In this document: positions 48,300-61,562 of the stretch, piece after piece
Numbering within the stretch: the first letter of the stretch is position 1
How the letters are laid out: the number at the start of each line of letters is the position of its first letter
Source of the DNA: Pseudomonas sp. Irchel s3h17
GTDB taxonomy: Bacteria; Pseudomonadota; Gammaproteobacteria; Pseudomonadales; Pseudomonadaceae
Direction of reading: 5' to 3'
Assembly: GCF_900187505.1 (NCBI RefSeq)
Contig: NZ_FYDL01000008.1
Coordinates: forward strand, 62,001-126,000
DNA: 64,000 nucleotides
Notes under the pieces: generated by a model
Seen by the model: the letters and a program-made list of their open reading frames with translations, nothing else
Database searches by the model: none
What the model was told of the DNA's origin: nothing
Program-made: the position numbers and the translations under genes

Positions 48300-49513
48300 A
48301 CCTGAAAGACATCATCAAGCCGTACCCGTCGCCGCTCATCACCGGGCGTGGCATCGACCTCGACTTCCCGATGCTCGCCGGCTGCCTGACGCTGCTCGGT
48401 CTCGGGCTGGTCATGATTGCATCGGCATCGACCGAAGTGGCGGCGGCGCAGTCGGGCAGTGCCCTGTATTACATGATTCGCCACCTTATCTACGTGGTGC
48501 TGGGCCTTGCTGCCTGCATCGTCACCATGATGATTCCGATCGCTACCTGGCAACGCCTGGGCTGGGTGATGCTGATTGGCGCGTTCGGTCTGCTGGTGAT
48601 GGTGATCATCCCGGGGATCGGCCGTGAAGTGAACGGTTCGATGCGCTGGATCGGCTTCAGCTTCTTCAACGTCCAGCCTTCCGAGATCGCCAAGGTGTTC
48701 GTGGTGATCTACCTCGCCGGTTATCTGGTGCGTCGCCAGAAAGAAGTGCGTGAAAGCTGGATGGGCTTCTTCAAGCCGTTCATCGTGCTGCTGCCGATGG
48801 CGGGCCTGTTGCTGATGGAACCGGACTTTGGCGCCACCGTCGTGATGATGGGGGCCGCTGCGGCGATGTTGTTCCTCGGCGGGGTCGGGCTGTTCCGTTT
48901 TTCCCTGATGGTTGTCCTGGCGGTCGGGGCGGTGGTGTTGTTGATTCAAATGCAGCCGTATCGAATGGCGCGTCTGACCAACTTTGCCGACCCGTGGGCT
49001 GACCAGTTCGGTGCCGGCTATCAGTTGTCCCAAGCCTTGATCGCTTTCGGTCGTGGCGAATGGCTGGGCGTTGGCCTGGGCAACAGTGTGCAGAAACAGT
49101 TCTACCTGCCGGAAGCCCACACCGACTTCGTGTTCTCGGTATTGGCTGAAGAGCTGGGCGCTATCGGTTCGTTGTGCACGGTAGCGCTGTTCGCCTTTGT
49201 CTGTATTCGTGGCATGTACATCGGCTTGTGGGCCGAGAAGGCCAAGCAGTATTTCGCCGCCTACGTGGCCTACGGTTTGTCGTTCCTGTGGATCGGTCAG
49301 TTCCTGATCAACATCGGGGTGAACGTCGGCCTGCTGCCGACCAAGGGCCTGACCCTGCCGTTTCTCAGTTATGGCGGCAGTTCGCTGGTGATCTGCAGCG
49401 CCTGCCTGGGCCTGCTACTGCGCATCGAGTGGGAGAGTCGGACCCACCTGGGCAGCGAAGAGATTGAATTCAAGGAGAGCGATTTTGCCGAGGAGCCGAC
49501 CCATGGGCGCTAA
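48296..49513 (+). CDS. ftsW: Septal peptidoglycan polymerase FtsW
   Basis: A 405-residue SEDS-family membrane protein with about ten helices. Typical segments are GSMRWIGFSFFNVQPSEIAKV, LLLMEPDFGATVVMM, HTDFVFSVLAEELG and the terminal LPFLSYGGSSLV. It polymerises glycan strands with FtsI. The ATG at 48296 overlaps the murD stop. The frame upstream is open but is only murD in another frame. Confidence 0.97.
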   Translation: MNLKDIIKPYPSPLITGRGIDLDFPMLAGCLTLLGLGLVMIASASTEVAAAQSGSALYYMIRHLIYVVLGLAACIVTMMIPIATWQRLGWVMLIGAFGLLVMVIIPGIGREVNGSMRWIGFSFFNVQPSEIAKVFVVIYLAGYLVRRQKEVRESWMGFFKPFIVLLPMAGLLLMEPDFGATVVMMGAAAAMLFLGGVGLFRFSLMVVLAVGAVVLLIQMQPYRMARLTNFADPWADQFGAGYQLSQALIAFGRGEWLGVGLGNSVQKQFYLPEAHTDFVFSVLAEELGAIGSLCTVALFAFVCIRGMYIGLWAEKAKQYFAAYVAYGLSFLWIGQFLINIGVNVGLLPTKGLTLPFLSYGGSSLVICSACLGLLLRIEWESRTHLGSEEIEFKESDFAEEPTHGR

Positions 49514-50565
49514 CGTGCTGATCATGGCGGGCGGCACCGGTGGCCACGTGTTCCCGGCGCTGGCCTGTGCCCGCGAGTTTCAGGCCCGTGGCTACACCGT
49601 GCACTGGCTTGGCACCCCGCGCGGGATCGAAAACGAGCTGGTCCCGAACGCGGGCCTGCCGCTGCACCTGATCAACGTCAGCGGCCTGCGTGGCAAGAGC
49701 AAGCTGTCGCTGCTCAAGGCGCCCTTTGTCCTGCTCAAGGCGATCTGGCAGGCGCGCCAGGTCATCCGTCAGCTCAAGCCGGTCTGCGTACTGGGCTTTG
49801 GCGGCTATGTCACCGGTCCCGGTGGCGTGGCGGCGAGGCTGGCCGGGGTCCCGGTGATCGTTCACGAACAGAATGCCGTCGCCGGTACCGCCAATCGGCT
49901 GCTGGTGCCGTTGGCCGCACGAGTCTGCGAAGCTTTCCCGGACACCTTTGCTGCCAGTGGCAGCCGCCGCACCACCGGTAATCCGGTACGCGCCGAGTTG
50001 TTCCTCGACACACAACGCCCGGCCCTGGCCGGACGTAAAGCGCGCTTGTTGATCCTGGGCGGTAGCCTGGGCGCGGAACCGTTGAACAAATTGCTACCTG
50101 AAGCCCTGTCGCAGGTGCCTGCCGAACTGCGTCCGGAAGTGTTTCATCAGGCCGGAAAAAATCACGATGAAGTGACTGCCGAGCGCTATCGCGCCGCCGG
50201 CGTCGAGGCGCAGGTGCAGCCTTTCATCAAAGACATGGCCCAGGCCTATGGCTGGGCCGACCTGGTGGTCTGTCGCGCAGGTGCGCTGACTGTCAGTGAA
50301 CTGGCCGCTGCCGGTCTGCCCTCGATGCTGGTGCCTTTGCCCCACGCGATCGACGATCACCAGACCCGCAACGCCGATTATTTGGCTCGTGAAGGCGCCG
50401 CCTTCCTGATGCCGCAAAGAACGACTGGCGCAGCGGATCTCGCTGCACGCCTGACAGAGGTCTTGATGCAACCACAACGACTCAACGACATGGCCGGCGC
50501 CGCTCGTCGCCTGGCCAAACCCGATGCAACCCGTAACGTGGTCGATATCTGCCTGGAGGTGGTTC

Positions 50566-50573
<8 letters not shown>
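49503..50573 (+). CDS. murG: UDP-GlcNAc transferase MurG
   Basis: A 356-residue GT-B glycosyltransferase that makes lipid II from lipid I. The N-terminal [12 protein letters not shown] loop and the [16 protein letters not shown] region bind the acceptor. In the C-terminal domain [45 protein letters not shown] (cited by GALTVSEL) bind UDP-GlcNAc. The ATG at 49503 lies inside the end of ftsW. Confidence 0.97.
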
Positions 50574-52991
<2,418 letters not shown>

Positions 52992-52995
52992 GGCC

Positions 52996-53862
52996 ATGCA
53001 AGGCGCCCATCTACGTCATCAGTCACCCGCACCCGGCCGCAAGCCGGTGCCGCGGGGTGCCAGCCGAATGGTGGCCAAAGAGCCGATGTCGGTGCGCCTG
53101 CCGAAAGCCAATTTCGCTTTTCTCAAAGCCGTGTTCTGGCCCGTGCTGCTGGTGGCCCTGGGGTTCGGTACCTACGAAGGCGCCCAGCGCTTGATGCCGT
53201 ATGCCGACCGGCCGATCACCCGGATCAACGTGCAGGGCGACTTGAGCTACATCAGCCAGCAAGCGGTGCAGCAGCGGATCGCTCCGTACGTGGCGGCGAG
53301 CTTCTTCACCATCGACCTGGCGAGTATGCGCACCGAGCTCGAGCAGATGCCATGGATCGCCCATGCCGAAGTGCGTCGCGTCTGGCCGGACCAGGTGGTG
53401 ATTCGCCTGGAAGAACAACTGCCCGTGGCCCGTTGGGGCGATGAGGCATTGCTGAACAACCAGGGCCAGGCGTTTACGCCGCGCGAGTTGGCCAACTACG
53501 AGCATTTGCCACAGTTGTTCGGCCCGCAGCGGGCCCAGCAGCAGGTGATGCAGCAGTACCAGGTGTTGAGCCAGATGCTCAGGCCCTTGGGTTTTTCGAT
53601 TGCCCGGCTGGAGTTGCGTGAGCGCGGCAGCTGGTTCCTGACCACGGGTGCCGGCAGTTCGGGGCCGGGGATCGAGTTGTTGTTGGGCCGCGGCAAGCTG
53701 GTGGAAAAGATGCGCCGCTTCTTTGCCATCTATGACAAGACGCTTAAAGAACAGATTACGAACATTGCGCGCATCGACCTGCGTTATGCCAACGGCCTTG
53801 CCGTCGGCTGGCGGGAACCTGTAGCGCCCACGACGGCCCAACCCGCCGTCGCGAAGAATTGA
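52996..53862 (+). CDS. ftsQ: Cell division protein FtsQ
   Basis: A 288-residue bitopic protein with an N-terminal basic cytoplasmic tail, one helix ([22 protein letters not shown]), a POTRA domain ([22 protein letters not shown]) and a beta domain with [22 protein letters not shown]. It scaffolds FtsL and FtsB. The start lies 4 nt after the ddlB stop with GAGG upstream. Confidence 0.95.
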   Translation: MQGAHLRHQSPAPGRKPVPRGASRMVAKEPMSVRLPKANFAFLKAVFWPVLLVALGFGTYEGAQRLMPYADRPITRINVQGDLSYISQQAVQQRIAPYVAASFFTIDLASMRTELEQMPWIAHAEVRRVWPDQVVIRLEEQLPVARWGDEALLNNQGQAFTPRELANYEHLPQLFGPQRAQQQVMQQYQVLSQMLRPLGFSIARLELRERGSWFLTTGAGSSGPGIELLLGRGKLVEKMRRFFAIYDKTLKEQITNIARIDLRYANGLAVGWREPVAPTTAQPAVAKN

Positions 53863-53876
53863 GAAGAGGCAGGACC

Positions 53877-55139
53877 ATGGCAAACGTGCAAAGCGGCAAA
53901 ATGATCGTCGGTCTGGATATCGGCACCTCCAAGGTGGTGGCGCTGGTAGGCGAGGTCGCGGCCGATGGCCAGCTGGAAATCGTCGGGATCGGTACACACC
54001 CGTCCCGCGGCCTGAAGAAGGGCGTGGTGGTGAACATCGAATCCACCGTGCAGTCCATCCAGCGTGCGATCGAAGAAGCGCAACTGATGGCCGGTTGCCG
54101 GATCCATTCGGCGTTCGTCGGCGTGGCCGGCAACCACATTCGCAGCCTGAACTCCCACGGCATCGTGGCGATTCGTGATCGCGAAGTTAGCGCGGCCGAC
54201 CTTGAGCGCGTCCTCGACGCTGCCCAGGCCGTGGCGATCCCTGCCGACCAGCGGGTACTGCACACCTTGCCGCAGGATTACGTGATCGATAACCAGGAAG
54301 GCGTGCGTGAGCCGCTGGGCATGTCCGGCGTGCGCCTGGAAGCCAAGGTCCACGTGGTGACCTGTGCGGTGAACGCGGCACAGAACATTGAAAAGTGCGT
54401 GCGTCGCTGTGGCCTGGAAATCGACGACATCATCCTCGAGCAACTGGCGTCCGCGTACTCGGTACTGACCGATGACGAGAAAGAGCTGGGCGTGTGCCTG
54501 GTGGACATCGGCGGCGGTACCACCGACATCGCGATCTTCACCGAAGGCGCGATTCGTCATACCGCGGTGATCCCGATTGCCGGTGACCAGGTGACCAACG
54601 ACATCGCCATGGCGTTGCGCACCCCGACCCAGTACGCCGAAGAAATCAAGATTCGCTACGCCTGCGCCCTGGCCAAACTGGCCGGCGCCGGTGAAACCAT
54701 CAAGGTTCCGAGTGTCGGTGACCGTCCGCCGCGCGAACTGTCCCGCCAGGCCCTGGCCGAAGTGGTCGAGCCGCGCTACGACGAACTGTTCACCCTGATC
54801 CAGGCCGAGCTGCGTCGCAGTGGCTACGAAGACCTGATCCCGGCCGGCATCGTGCTGACCGGCGGTACCTCGAAGATGGAAGGTGCCACCGAGCTGGCCG
54901 AAGAGATTTTCCACATGCCGGTTCGCCTGGGCGTGCCCCATGGCGTCAAGGGTCTGGACGATGTGGTGCGTAACCCGATTTATTCAACCGGCGTTGGTTT
55001 GCTGATGTACGGCCTGCAAAAGCAGTCCGACGGCATTTCCTTCTCGGGGATCAGCAGCAACCGCGACAGCTACAGCAACGAAGAGGCCAAGGGCCCGTTG
55101 CTTGATCGCATCAAAAGCTGGGTCCAGGGCAATTTTTAA
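53877..55139 (+). CDS. ftsA: Cell division actin-like protein FtsA
   Basis: A 420-residue actin-fold ATPase with GLDIGTSKVVALVGEV, the SHS2-type 1C domain, LVDIGGGTTDIAIF, and LTGGTSKMEGATELAE. The C-terminal amphipathic helix LLDRIKSWVQGNF should bind the membrane and tether FtsZ. ATG 53877 has a GGCAGG site; a TTG at 53859 is less likely. A 76 bp gap with short direct repeats (GCAGTAGGC twice) separates it from ftsZ. Confidence 0.96.
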   Translation: MANVQSGKMIVGLDIGTSKVVALVGEVAADGQLEIVGIGTHPSRGLKKGVVVNIESTVQSIQRAIEEAQLMAGCRIHSAFVGVAGNHIRSLNSHGIVAIRDREVSAADLERVLDAAQAVAIPADQRVLHTLPQDYVIDNQEGVREPLGMSGVRLEAKVHVVTCAVNAAQNIEKCVRRCGLEIDDIILEQLASAYSVLTDDEKELGVCLVDIGGGTTDIAIFTEGAIRHTAVIPIAGDQVTNDIAMALRTPTQYAEEIKIRYACALAKLAGAGETIKVPSVGDRPPRELSRQALAEVVEPRYDELFTLIQAELRRSGYEDLIPAGIVLTGGTSKMEGATELAEEIFHMPVRLGVPHGVKGLDDVVRNPIYSTGVGLLMYGLQKQSDGISFSGISSNRDSYSNEEAKGPLLDRIKSWVQGNF

Positions 55140-55215
55140 GCAGTAGATTCAAGCAGTACGCAACACGCAGTAGGCGCAGTAGGCGAAAAAACTAGAGAAA
55201 TGAAGGAGAGGGAAA

Positions 55216-56409
55216 ATGTTCGAACTCGTAGACAACATCCCCGCAAGCCCGGTTATTAAAGTTATCGGTGTTGGCGGTGGCGGCGGCAACGCTGTCAATC
55301 ACATGGTCAAGAGCAACATTGAAGGCGTTGAGTTCATCTGCGCCAACACTGATGCCCAGGCGCTGAAAAGCATCGGTGCACGGACCATCCTGCAACTGGG
55401 CACCGGCGTGACCAAAGGCCTGGGTGCCGGCGCGAATCCTGAGGTCGGTCGTCAGGCCGCCCTGGAAGACCGTGAGCGCATTGCCGAAGTGCTGCAAGGC
55501 ACCAACATGGTGTTCATCACCACTGGCATGGGCGGCGGTACCGGTACTGGTGCTGCGCCGATCATCGCCGAAGTGGCCAAGGAAATGGGGATCCTCACCG
55601 TTGCGGTGGTGACCCGTCCGTTCCCGTTCGAAGGCCGCAAGCGCATGCAGATCGCCGACGAAGGCATCCGTCTGCTGTCTGAAAGCGTCGACTCGTTGAT
55701 CACCATTCCCAACGAGAAGCTACTGACCATCCTGGGCAAGGACGCAAGCCTGCTGTCGGCTTTCGCCAAGGCTGACGACGTTCTGGCCGGTGCCGTTCGC
55801 GGTATCTCCGACATCATCAAGCGTCCAGGCATGATCAACGTCGACTTTGCCGACGTACGTACGGTCATGAGCGAAATGGGCATGGCCATGATGGGCACTG
55901 GCTGCGCCAGCGGTCCTAACCGTGCGCGTGAAGCGACCGAGGCGGCGATCCGCAATCCGTTGCTCGAAGACGTGAACCTGCAAGGTGCACGCGGCATCCT
56001 GGTGAACATCACCGCCGGTCCTGACTTGTCCCTGGGTGAGTACTCCGACGTGGGTAGCATCATCGAAGCCTTCGCTTCCGAGCACGCCATGGTCAAGGTC
56101 GGTACCGTTATCGATCCGGACATGCGCGACGAGCTGCACGTGACCGTGGTTGCCACAGGTTTAGGCGCAAAAATCGAGAAGCCGGTCAAGGTCATCGACA
56201 ATACCGTTCACACCTCGATGGCTTCCCAGCCACAGCAATCGGCACCCGCTCGTCATGAACAGACTGCGGTGAACTACCGTGACCTGGATCGTCCAACTGT
56301 AATGCGCAACCAGGCTCAGGCCGGCGCAGCGGCGGCGGCGAAGCTTAATCCGCAAGACGATCTGGATTACCTGGACATCCCGGCATTCCTGCGTCGTCAG
56401 GCCGATTAA
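55216..56409 (+). CDS. ftsZ: Cell division tubulin-like GTPase FtsZ
   Basis: A 397-residue GTPase. The tubulin signature is GMGGGTGTGAAP, with GVGGGGGNAVNHM at the N-terminus and the synergy-loop NVDFADVRTVMSEMG region. A variable linker (residues 320-380) leads to the conserved tail DYLDIPAFLRRQAD that binds FtsA and ZipA. AGGAGAGGG lies ahead of the ATG. Confidence 0.98.
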   Translation: MFELVDNIPASPVIKVIGVGGGGGNAVNHMVKSNIEGVEFICANTDAQALKSIGARTILQLGTGVTKGLGAGANPEVGRQAALEDRERIAEVLQGTNMVFITTGMGGGTGTGAAPIIAEVAKEMGILTVAVVTRPFPFEGRKRMQIADEGIRLLSESVDSLITIPNEKLLTILGKDASLLSAFAKADDVLAGAVRGISDIIKRPGMINVDFADVRTVMSEMGMAMMGTGCASGPNRAREATEAAIRNPLLEDVNLQGARGILVNITAGPDLSLGEYSDVGSIIEAFASEHAMVKVGTVIDPDMRDELHVTVVATGLGAKIEKPVKVIDNTVHTSMASQPQQSAPARHEQTAVNYRDLDRPTVMRNQAQAGAAAAAKLNPQDDLDYLDIPAFLRRQAD

Positions 56410-56485
56410 TGGAATGTATCAGGGCTATGAAGGTGATTGGTGTTCAGCAAAGGTCTGGTCTGCTATTATCGCCAGCCTTTGTTGA

Positions 56486-57433
<948 letters not shown>

Positions 57434-57454
57434 GTAAAAACCTCTCTAGTTTTT

Positions 57455-57483
57455 AAAGGCTGCCTTCGGGTGGCCTTTTTTTA
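57455..57483 (+). terminator. Intrinsic terminator of lpxC (end of the cluster)
   Basis: AAAGGC-TGCC-TTCG-GGTGGCC with one mismatch and a TTCG tetraloop, followed by a run of seven Ts. Confidence 0.88.
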
Positions 57484-57515
57484 TGCCTGCGGTTTTGTCG
57501 TGACCAGCGCGCGGG

Positions 57516-59024
57516 CTATGGCTGGGCGCTGATCGCCCGGTTGCGTCCGGCGCGCTTGGCCTGGTACAGCGCCTTGTCGGCCGTGTACAACAGGTTTTCC
57601 AGGCTTTGCGCCGGATGTCCGGTGGAGGTGCTGAGGCCGATGCTGACGGTCATCGGCGATTCGTCGTCTTCAAAAGGTGGCAGGCGTTCAACCGCTGCGC
57701 GGATGTTCTCGGCAATGCGCAGTGCGCCGGCGGCGTCGGTTTCGGGCAGCACCGTCGTGAACTCTTCGCCGCCGTAGCGTGCGGCGAGGTCACCCGGGCG
57801 GCGGATGTTTTCATTGATGACCCTGGCGAGGATCCTTAGCGCATCATCGCCGCGTTGGTGGCCATGTCGATCATTGAAGGCCTTGAAGTGGTCGGCATCG
57901 ATCATCAGCACCGACACCGGCTTGCCCGAGCGCTGTGCGCGGGCCCACTCGCGTTGCAGTACCTGGTCAAGGGTGCGGCGGTTGGCAACGCCGGTGAGCG
58001 AGTCGGTGGCCGCCAGCTGTGCCAGCTCTCCCTCGGCGTGCTGGCGCAGTCTCAGCTCGCGACACAGCAGCAGCGTCAGCCACATCAGGCCGATACAGAG
58101 CACGCCGGTGGCCCCGCTGATCACGTAGGCGGTGCGTTTCCAGGTCGCGAACACCTCATCCATGGACAAGGCCACGCTCACCGTCAACGGCAGGTTGCCC
58201 ACTCGGGAGAAGGTGTACAGGCGATTGAGCTGATCCATGCTCGAAACGCTGCTGAAGCTGCCACTGCCTTCACGCATCATGCGAATGACGTTGGGTCGGG
58301 CACCGTAGTTCTTGCCGATGCTGTCATCCTCCAGCATCGGCTTTTGCGCCAGCAGTATGCCGTCCTTGTCGATCACGTTCAGGGTGCTGTCAGCACCAAT
58401 GTTCAGGCTGTTGAACAGCTCGTCAAAGTAGGTCAGGCGCATGGAGGCGACCGCCACGCCCAGAAACTCCCCGGAGGGCGAAGAAATACGCCGGCTGAAG
58501 CTGATGCGCCACTGATTGGCCTCGGCACAGTCGCAGCGGGATTTGAATGGGCGGCTGATGAACATCCCGGTGTCACTGTTGAAGGCGTGGGCGAGGAAGT
58601 AGTCGCGGTCGGCAAAATTGCCCGGCTTGGGTTCCACCAGTGATGAGTCGGCGATGACGTTGCCATACCTGTCCAGCAGCAGCAGATCGCCCTTGAAGCG
58701 TGCGGTGCTGGAGCGGTCGAACAGCACCAGGTGGCGAATCTCCGGCGATACCTGCTTCAGATCGTCGCGCTGGGCGGCGGCGATCAGTCCTTGCAGTGAC
58801 AGGTCATAGAGTTCGACGTTACGCAGCACATCGGCATCGATCAACTGGACGATGTTAGTTGCGCTGCGAGTGGCCGACTGCATGGCATTGGCGTGTTCGC
58901 GAATCAGCAGGAAGGTGACGATGGCGAGGATGGCGATCACCGTCAGCGAGCTGCCAAGAATCAGCATGAACTCTGGCCGGCGTGTAGTACCTGTCATATC
59001 AAAGTAGGTGCGGCTTGGGGTCAT
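57516..59024 (-). CDS. Membrane diguanylate cyclase with Cache-type sensor
   Basis: A 502-residue protein. First transmembrane helix near 20-42 (LILGSSLTVIAILAIVTFLLI), periplasmic double-Cache-like sensor at about 45-290 (includes LLLLDRYGNVIADS and RDYFLAHAFNSDTGMFIS), second helix at about 300-322, and a GGDEF domain at about 345-500 with an active GGEEF. RPGD five residues before it is an inhibitory I-site (RxxD). It should make c-di-GMP in response to an external ligand. The ribosome binding site at 59024 is weak. Confidence 0.92.
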   Translation of the reverse strand: MTPSRTYFDMTGTTRRPEFMLILGSSLTVIAILAIVTFLLIREHANAMQSATRSATNIVQLIDADVLRNVELYDLSLQGLIAAAQRDDLKQVSPEIRHLVLFDRSSTARFKGDLLLLDRYGNVIADSSLVEPKPGNFADRDYFLAHAFNSDTGMFISRPFKSRCDCAEANQWRISFSRRISSPSGEFLGVAVASMRLTYFDELFNSLNIGADSTLNVIDKDGILLAQKPMLEDDSIGKNYGARPNVIRMMREGSGSFSSVSSMDQLNRLYTFSRVGNLPLTVSVALSMDEVFATWKRTAYVISGATGVLCIGLMWLTLLLCRELRLRQHAEGELAQLAATDSLTGVANRRTLDQVLQREWARAQRSGKPVSVLMIDADHFKAFNDRHGHQRGDDALRILARVINENIRRPGDLAARYGGEEFTTVLPETDAAGALRIAENIRAAVERLPPFEDDESPMTVSIGLSTSTGHPAQSLENLLYTADKALYQAKRAGRNRAISAQP

Positions 59025-59146
59025 GGTTCTGATTTCTGCAGAGGGACGTCATCAGCGTAGTTCCCGAACGAGCCGGGAGGCGGTGCAGATATCAGTTTGT
59101 TGATGGTTTTTGCCTGGCCGCCTGTATAAATCCCGGGCATGAAAAA

Positions 59147-59275
59147 GGCCAGCGCAAAGGCTAATGCCAGTCAGTTAAGAGAAATAAAGCCGAACACGAA
59201 ACCCGTGGCGAGGGAGCTATGTTCGGCTGGTCTTTGGCTTAACTGATCGGCATTAAGCGCAAAGGCTGGCCATTT
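59147..59275 (-). terminator. Intrinsic terminator of the OprD gene, split by an inserted element
   Basis: Removing 59161-59265 (element plus one copy of the duplication) leaves GGCCAGC-GCAAAG-GCTGGCC with A/T tracts at both sides (AAAAA and ATTTT), a standard bidirectional hairpin terminator. The element sits in its loop region. Confidence 0.7.
59161..59255. mobile_element. MITE-like element with inverted ends and 10 bp target duplication
   Basis: Left end CTAATGCCAGTCAGTTAAG (59161-59179) and right end (59237-59255, read inverted TTAATGCCGATCAGTTAAG) match at 16 of 19 positions. AGCGCAAAGG flanks both sides (59151-59160 and 59256-59265). Inside is a second inverted pair, AGCCGAACA/TGTTCGGCT, around a REP-like GTGGCGAGGGAGCT. 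It is too short to encode a transposase. The 10 bp duplication fits mobilisation by a transposase acting in trans. Confidence 0.8.
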
Positions 59276-59286
59276 TAACGGGTTTG

Positions 59287-60606
59287 CTAGAAAACGTTCA
59301 GTGGGTAATCGACGATCACCCGGTACTCATCGGTGTCGGTGTCCAGCGCGCCATAGCCGTTGCCGCCTCGGTTGGTTGCCCATTGCAAGCGGACGGCCAG
59401 GTCCTTGGCCTTGCCGCCCTGGATCACATAGCGCAGGTCGAGGTCGCGCTCCCAGTGCTTGGCGTCTTTACCCTCTGCATTGTAGTAGCTGGCATAACCC
59501 CGGCTGTCCGGGTCGACCTTGGTCAGGTCCAGGGTGCCACGGGAGTACGACACCGCCGAGGTCAGGCCCGGAATGCCCAGCCCCGCGAAATCATAGGCGT
59601 ACTTGAGTTTCCACGAGCGCTCGTTCGGGCCGTTGAAGTCGGAGTACTGCTGCGAGTTGTCGAGGTAGACGCTGTCGCCTTGGGCAATGTAGTCGAAGGG
59701 CGTGTTGCCGTTCACGCGCTGATAAGCGGCGCTGACGCTGTGGTGACCGGCCTCGACGGTGAAGTGCAGGCTGTAGGTGTTGTTGTCGATCGTACCCAGC
59801 AGCGCATCGCCGGCATCCTGGGTGTGGTAGTTGTGCAGGCCCGGGTTGAGGCGGATCCGTTCATTCAGCGCGTAGCGGTAGTCCAGGTCGTAGTAGTACT
59901 GGTTCCACACGTCCTTGAGTTCGGAGGCGTAGAGGCTGCTGGTCAGGTCCGGCACGCCACTCCAGGCCACACCGGCCCAGTTCAGGTGCTGGCTTTCGTC
60001 GCCCTCGGCCAGCTTGCCGTAGGAGGTGCCGATACGTTGGTGCCCGCTCTGGTTGTAAGGTTTGGTGAAGCTGGCCTGGCCACCTTCGATCCGCCAGCCG
60101 TCGAAGCTGTGGTTGCTCAGGCTGACACCACGGAAGGTCTGCGGCAGCATGCGGCTCATGCCACCGGCAATCACCGGGTTGTTGAGGAACAGGTCACCGG
60201 CTTTGAGTTCGGTCTCCAGAGCGTGCATTTTCAGGGTGGCGCCGCCGGTCGAGAATGAGCCGGGGGCTTTGCCGTTGCCATCACTGACCGGCAGGATGCT
60301 GGAGTTGTCGGTGCTGCCACCGCCGTCGAGCTTGAGCCCGAGCATGGCATGGGTGTCGATGCCAACGCCGATAGGGCCCTGGGTGTATCCCGACTCGAAA
60401 ATGCCGAGAAACCCCTGGCCCCATTCGATGTTGTCGTCGGTCTGCTGCAGGCGGTTGCGGTTCATGTAGTAGTTGCGGGCGCTGAGGTTCAGGCTTGAAC
60501 CCGCAACGAAGCCTTGGCGATCGGGATCTTCCGAGGCCTGGGCATTGGCGGTCATCGTTGCGGCAATTGCAATGAACAGTGGACTGAGTTTTGCGGTGAT
60601 GCTCAC
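59287..60606 (-). CDS. OprD family outer membrane porin
   Basis: A 439-residue porin with a signal peptide ([23 protein letters not shown]) and the OprD-type mature start [22 protein letters not shown]. Other family segments include [36 protein letters not shown] and [26 protein letters not shown] (cited by its terminal F). It would be an 18-strand channel for small organic anions or amino acids. The start is taken as GTG 60606 with AAGGAG 11 nt upstream. The substrate is not predictable. Confidence 0.9.
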   Translation of the reverse strand: MSITAKLSPLFIAIAATMTANAQASEDPDRQGFVAGSSLNLSARNYYMNRNRLQQTDDNIEWGQGFLGIFESGYTQGPIGVGIDTHAMLGLKLDGGGSTDNSSILPVSDGNGKAPGSFSTGGATLKMHALETELKAGDLFLNNPVIAGGMSRMLPQTFRGVSLSNHSFDGWRIEGGQASFTKPYNQSGHQRIGTSYGKLAEGDESQHLNWAGVAWSGVPDLTSSLYASELKDVWNQYYYDLDYRYALNERIRLNPGLHNYHTQDAGDALLGTIDNNTYSLHFTVEAGHHSVSAAYQRVNGNTPFDYIAQGDSVYLDNSQQYSDFNGPNERSWKLKYAYDFAGLGIPGLTSAVSYSRGTLDLTKVDPDSRGYASYYNAEGKDAKHWERDLDLRYVIQGGKAKDLAVRLQWATNRGGNGYGALDTDTDEYRVIVDYPLNVF

Positions 60607-60711
60607 GTGGGGTACAGCTCCTTGGGTCAATAACCTGTGGGGCTATTGTTTGAAATCCGGTGTTTCTTATTCAGTAGCGACGAAGCACGGAAGGGTGAAA
60701 ACACAACAAAA

Positions 60712-60739
60712 AAAAGCCGCTGATAGCAGCGGCTTTTAA
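60712..60739 (-). terminator. Intrinsic terminator of the small secreted protein gene
   Basis: GCCGCTG/CAGCGGC stem with an ATAG loop. On the minus strand it is followed by eight Ts. Confidence 0.9.
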
Positions 60740-60800
60740 GACAACTTCACGCGGGAAAGAGCCGGGTAGAGTGTCGAGGGAAACGTCGAAGTGGTGCCGC

Positions 60801-61025
60801 TCAGCTCTCTTTTTCAACCTGTGGTTGAGCCTGGAGAGCCGATGTTTTCCGGGCTTGCTCAGGGTTTTGTGCCTTGGCGGTCAGCTCGGCCCGAGCCTTG
60901 TCGAAGGCGTCTGCGCGCGCGGCGTTGTGCGCGACAAAGGCCTGTGATTCTTCAGCCAGGGCGAACGGTGACAGGAACAAGGAAGACAAAACGAACGCGC
61001 TGGCAATACCCATACTGTTGGACAT
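60801..61025 (-). CDS. Small secreted protein, function unknown
   Basis: A 74-residue protein with a signal peptide (MSNSMGIASAFVLSSLFLSPFALA). The mature part of about 50 residues is helical, with many Ala, Gln and charged residues (AHNAARADAFDKARAELTAKAQNPEQARK). AAGG lies 8 nt before the ATG and a strong terminator follows, which supports a real gene. I do not recognise the family. Confidence 0.72.
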   Translation of the reverse strand: MSNSMGIASAFVLSSLFLSPFALAEESQAFVAHNAARADAFDKARAELTAKAQNPEQARKTSALQAQPQVEKES

Positions 61026-61162
61026 CTGGAAAACCTTCTTGCTTGGCAAGTGCTGTTTGGTGCGGGCAAAGATAAGGGCCGGGGGCGTGGGGAAACAGAG
61101 CGGATTACAGAAAGGACTGTTGCACCAAAGGCAATAGTGCACAGCGGGGGGCGGCGCTTCTT

Positions 61163-61293
61163 GTGGCGAGCGAGCTTGCTCGCGCTGGGCTGCAAAGCGG
61201 CCCCAAAACGTGCAGCACGATTACATCAGGCACACCGCACCTACCGGTTTGACGACTGCTGCGCAGCCGAGCGCGAGCAAGCTCGCTCGCCAC
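61163..61293. repeat. REPIN (two REP sequences facing each other)
   Basis: A 31-base copy at 61163-61193 (starting GTGGCGAGCGAGCTTGCTCG) is repeated as its inverse complement at 61263-61293 with near-perfect identity, 69 bp apart. Confidence 0.9.
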
Positions 61294-61302
61294 GGGGGCA
61301 GG

Positions 61303-61559
61303 TCACACCGGCAAATAGATCCCGAAGGTATTGACCCCGTCATCACTGCGCACAAACACATCACCGCCGTGCATCAGCGCGATCGCCTTGACGATGGCCA
61401 GCCCCAGGCCGTGGGGGCGACGAGTCGGGTGCTGGCTGGCCGGGTCAGTGCCCAGGCGCCGAGGGCGATCAGGACGGCGAGGGTGCCAAGAAGCAGGAGC
61501 GGTGTTTTTTTAATGGGCTTCACGTCGAACGCCAAAGCAGATGAATCGGAAGGGACCAT
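61303..61559 (-). pseudogene. Fused gene remnants: N-terminus of a membrane protein and C-terminus of a histidine kinase
   Basis: On the minus strand, an ATG at 61559 opens a frame with MVPSDSSALAFDVKPIKKTP and a transmembrane segment LLLLGTLAVLIALGAWAL. About 45 codons in, in a different frame, the sequence becomes HGLGLAIVKAIALMHGGDVFV...VNTFGIYLPV and stops at 61303-61305. That is the G2 box and C-terminus of a heavy-metal-type sensor histidine kinase. The rest of both genes is missing. This looks like a deletion junction next to a repeat element. Confidence 0.75.
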
Positions 61560-61562
61560 ATG

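Noticed and set aside
59161..59255. Simple REP sequence
   Set aside because: It does contain a REP-like core, but the 19 bp inverted ends and the 10 bp flanking duplication show a transposed unit.
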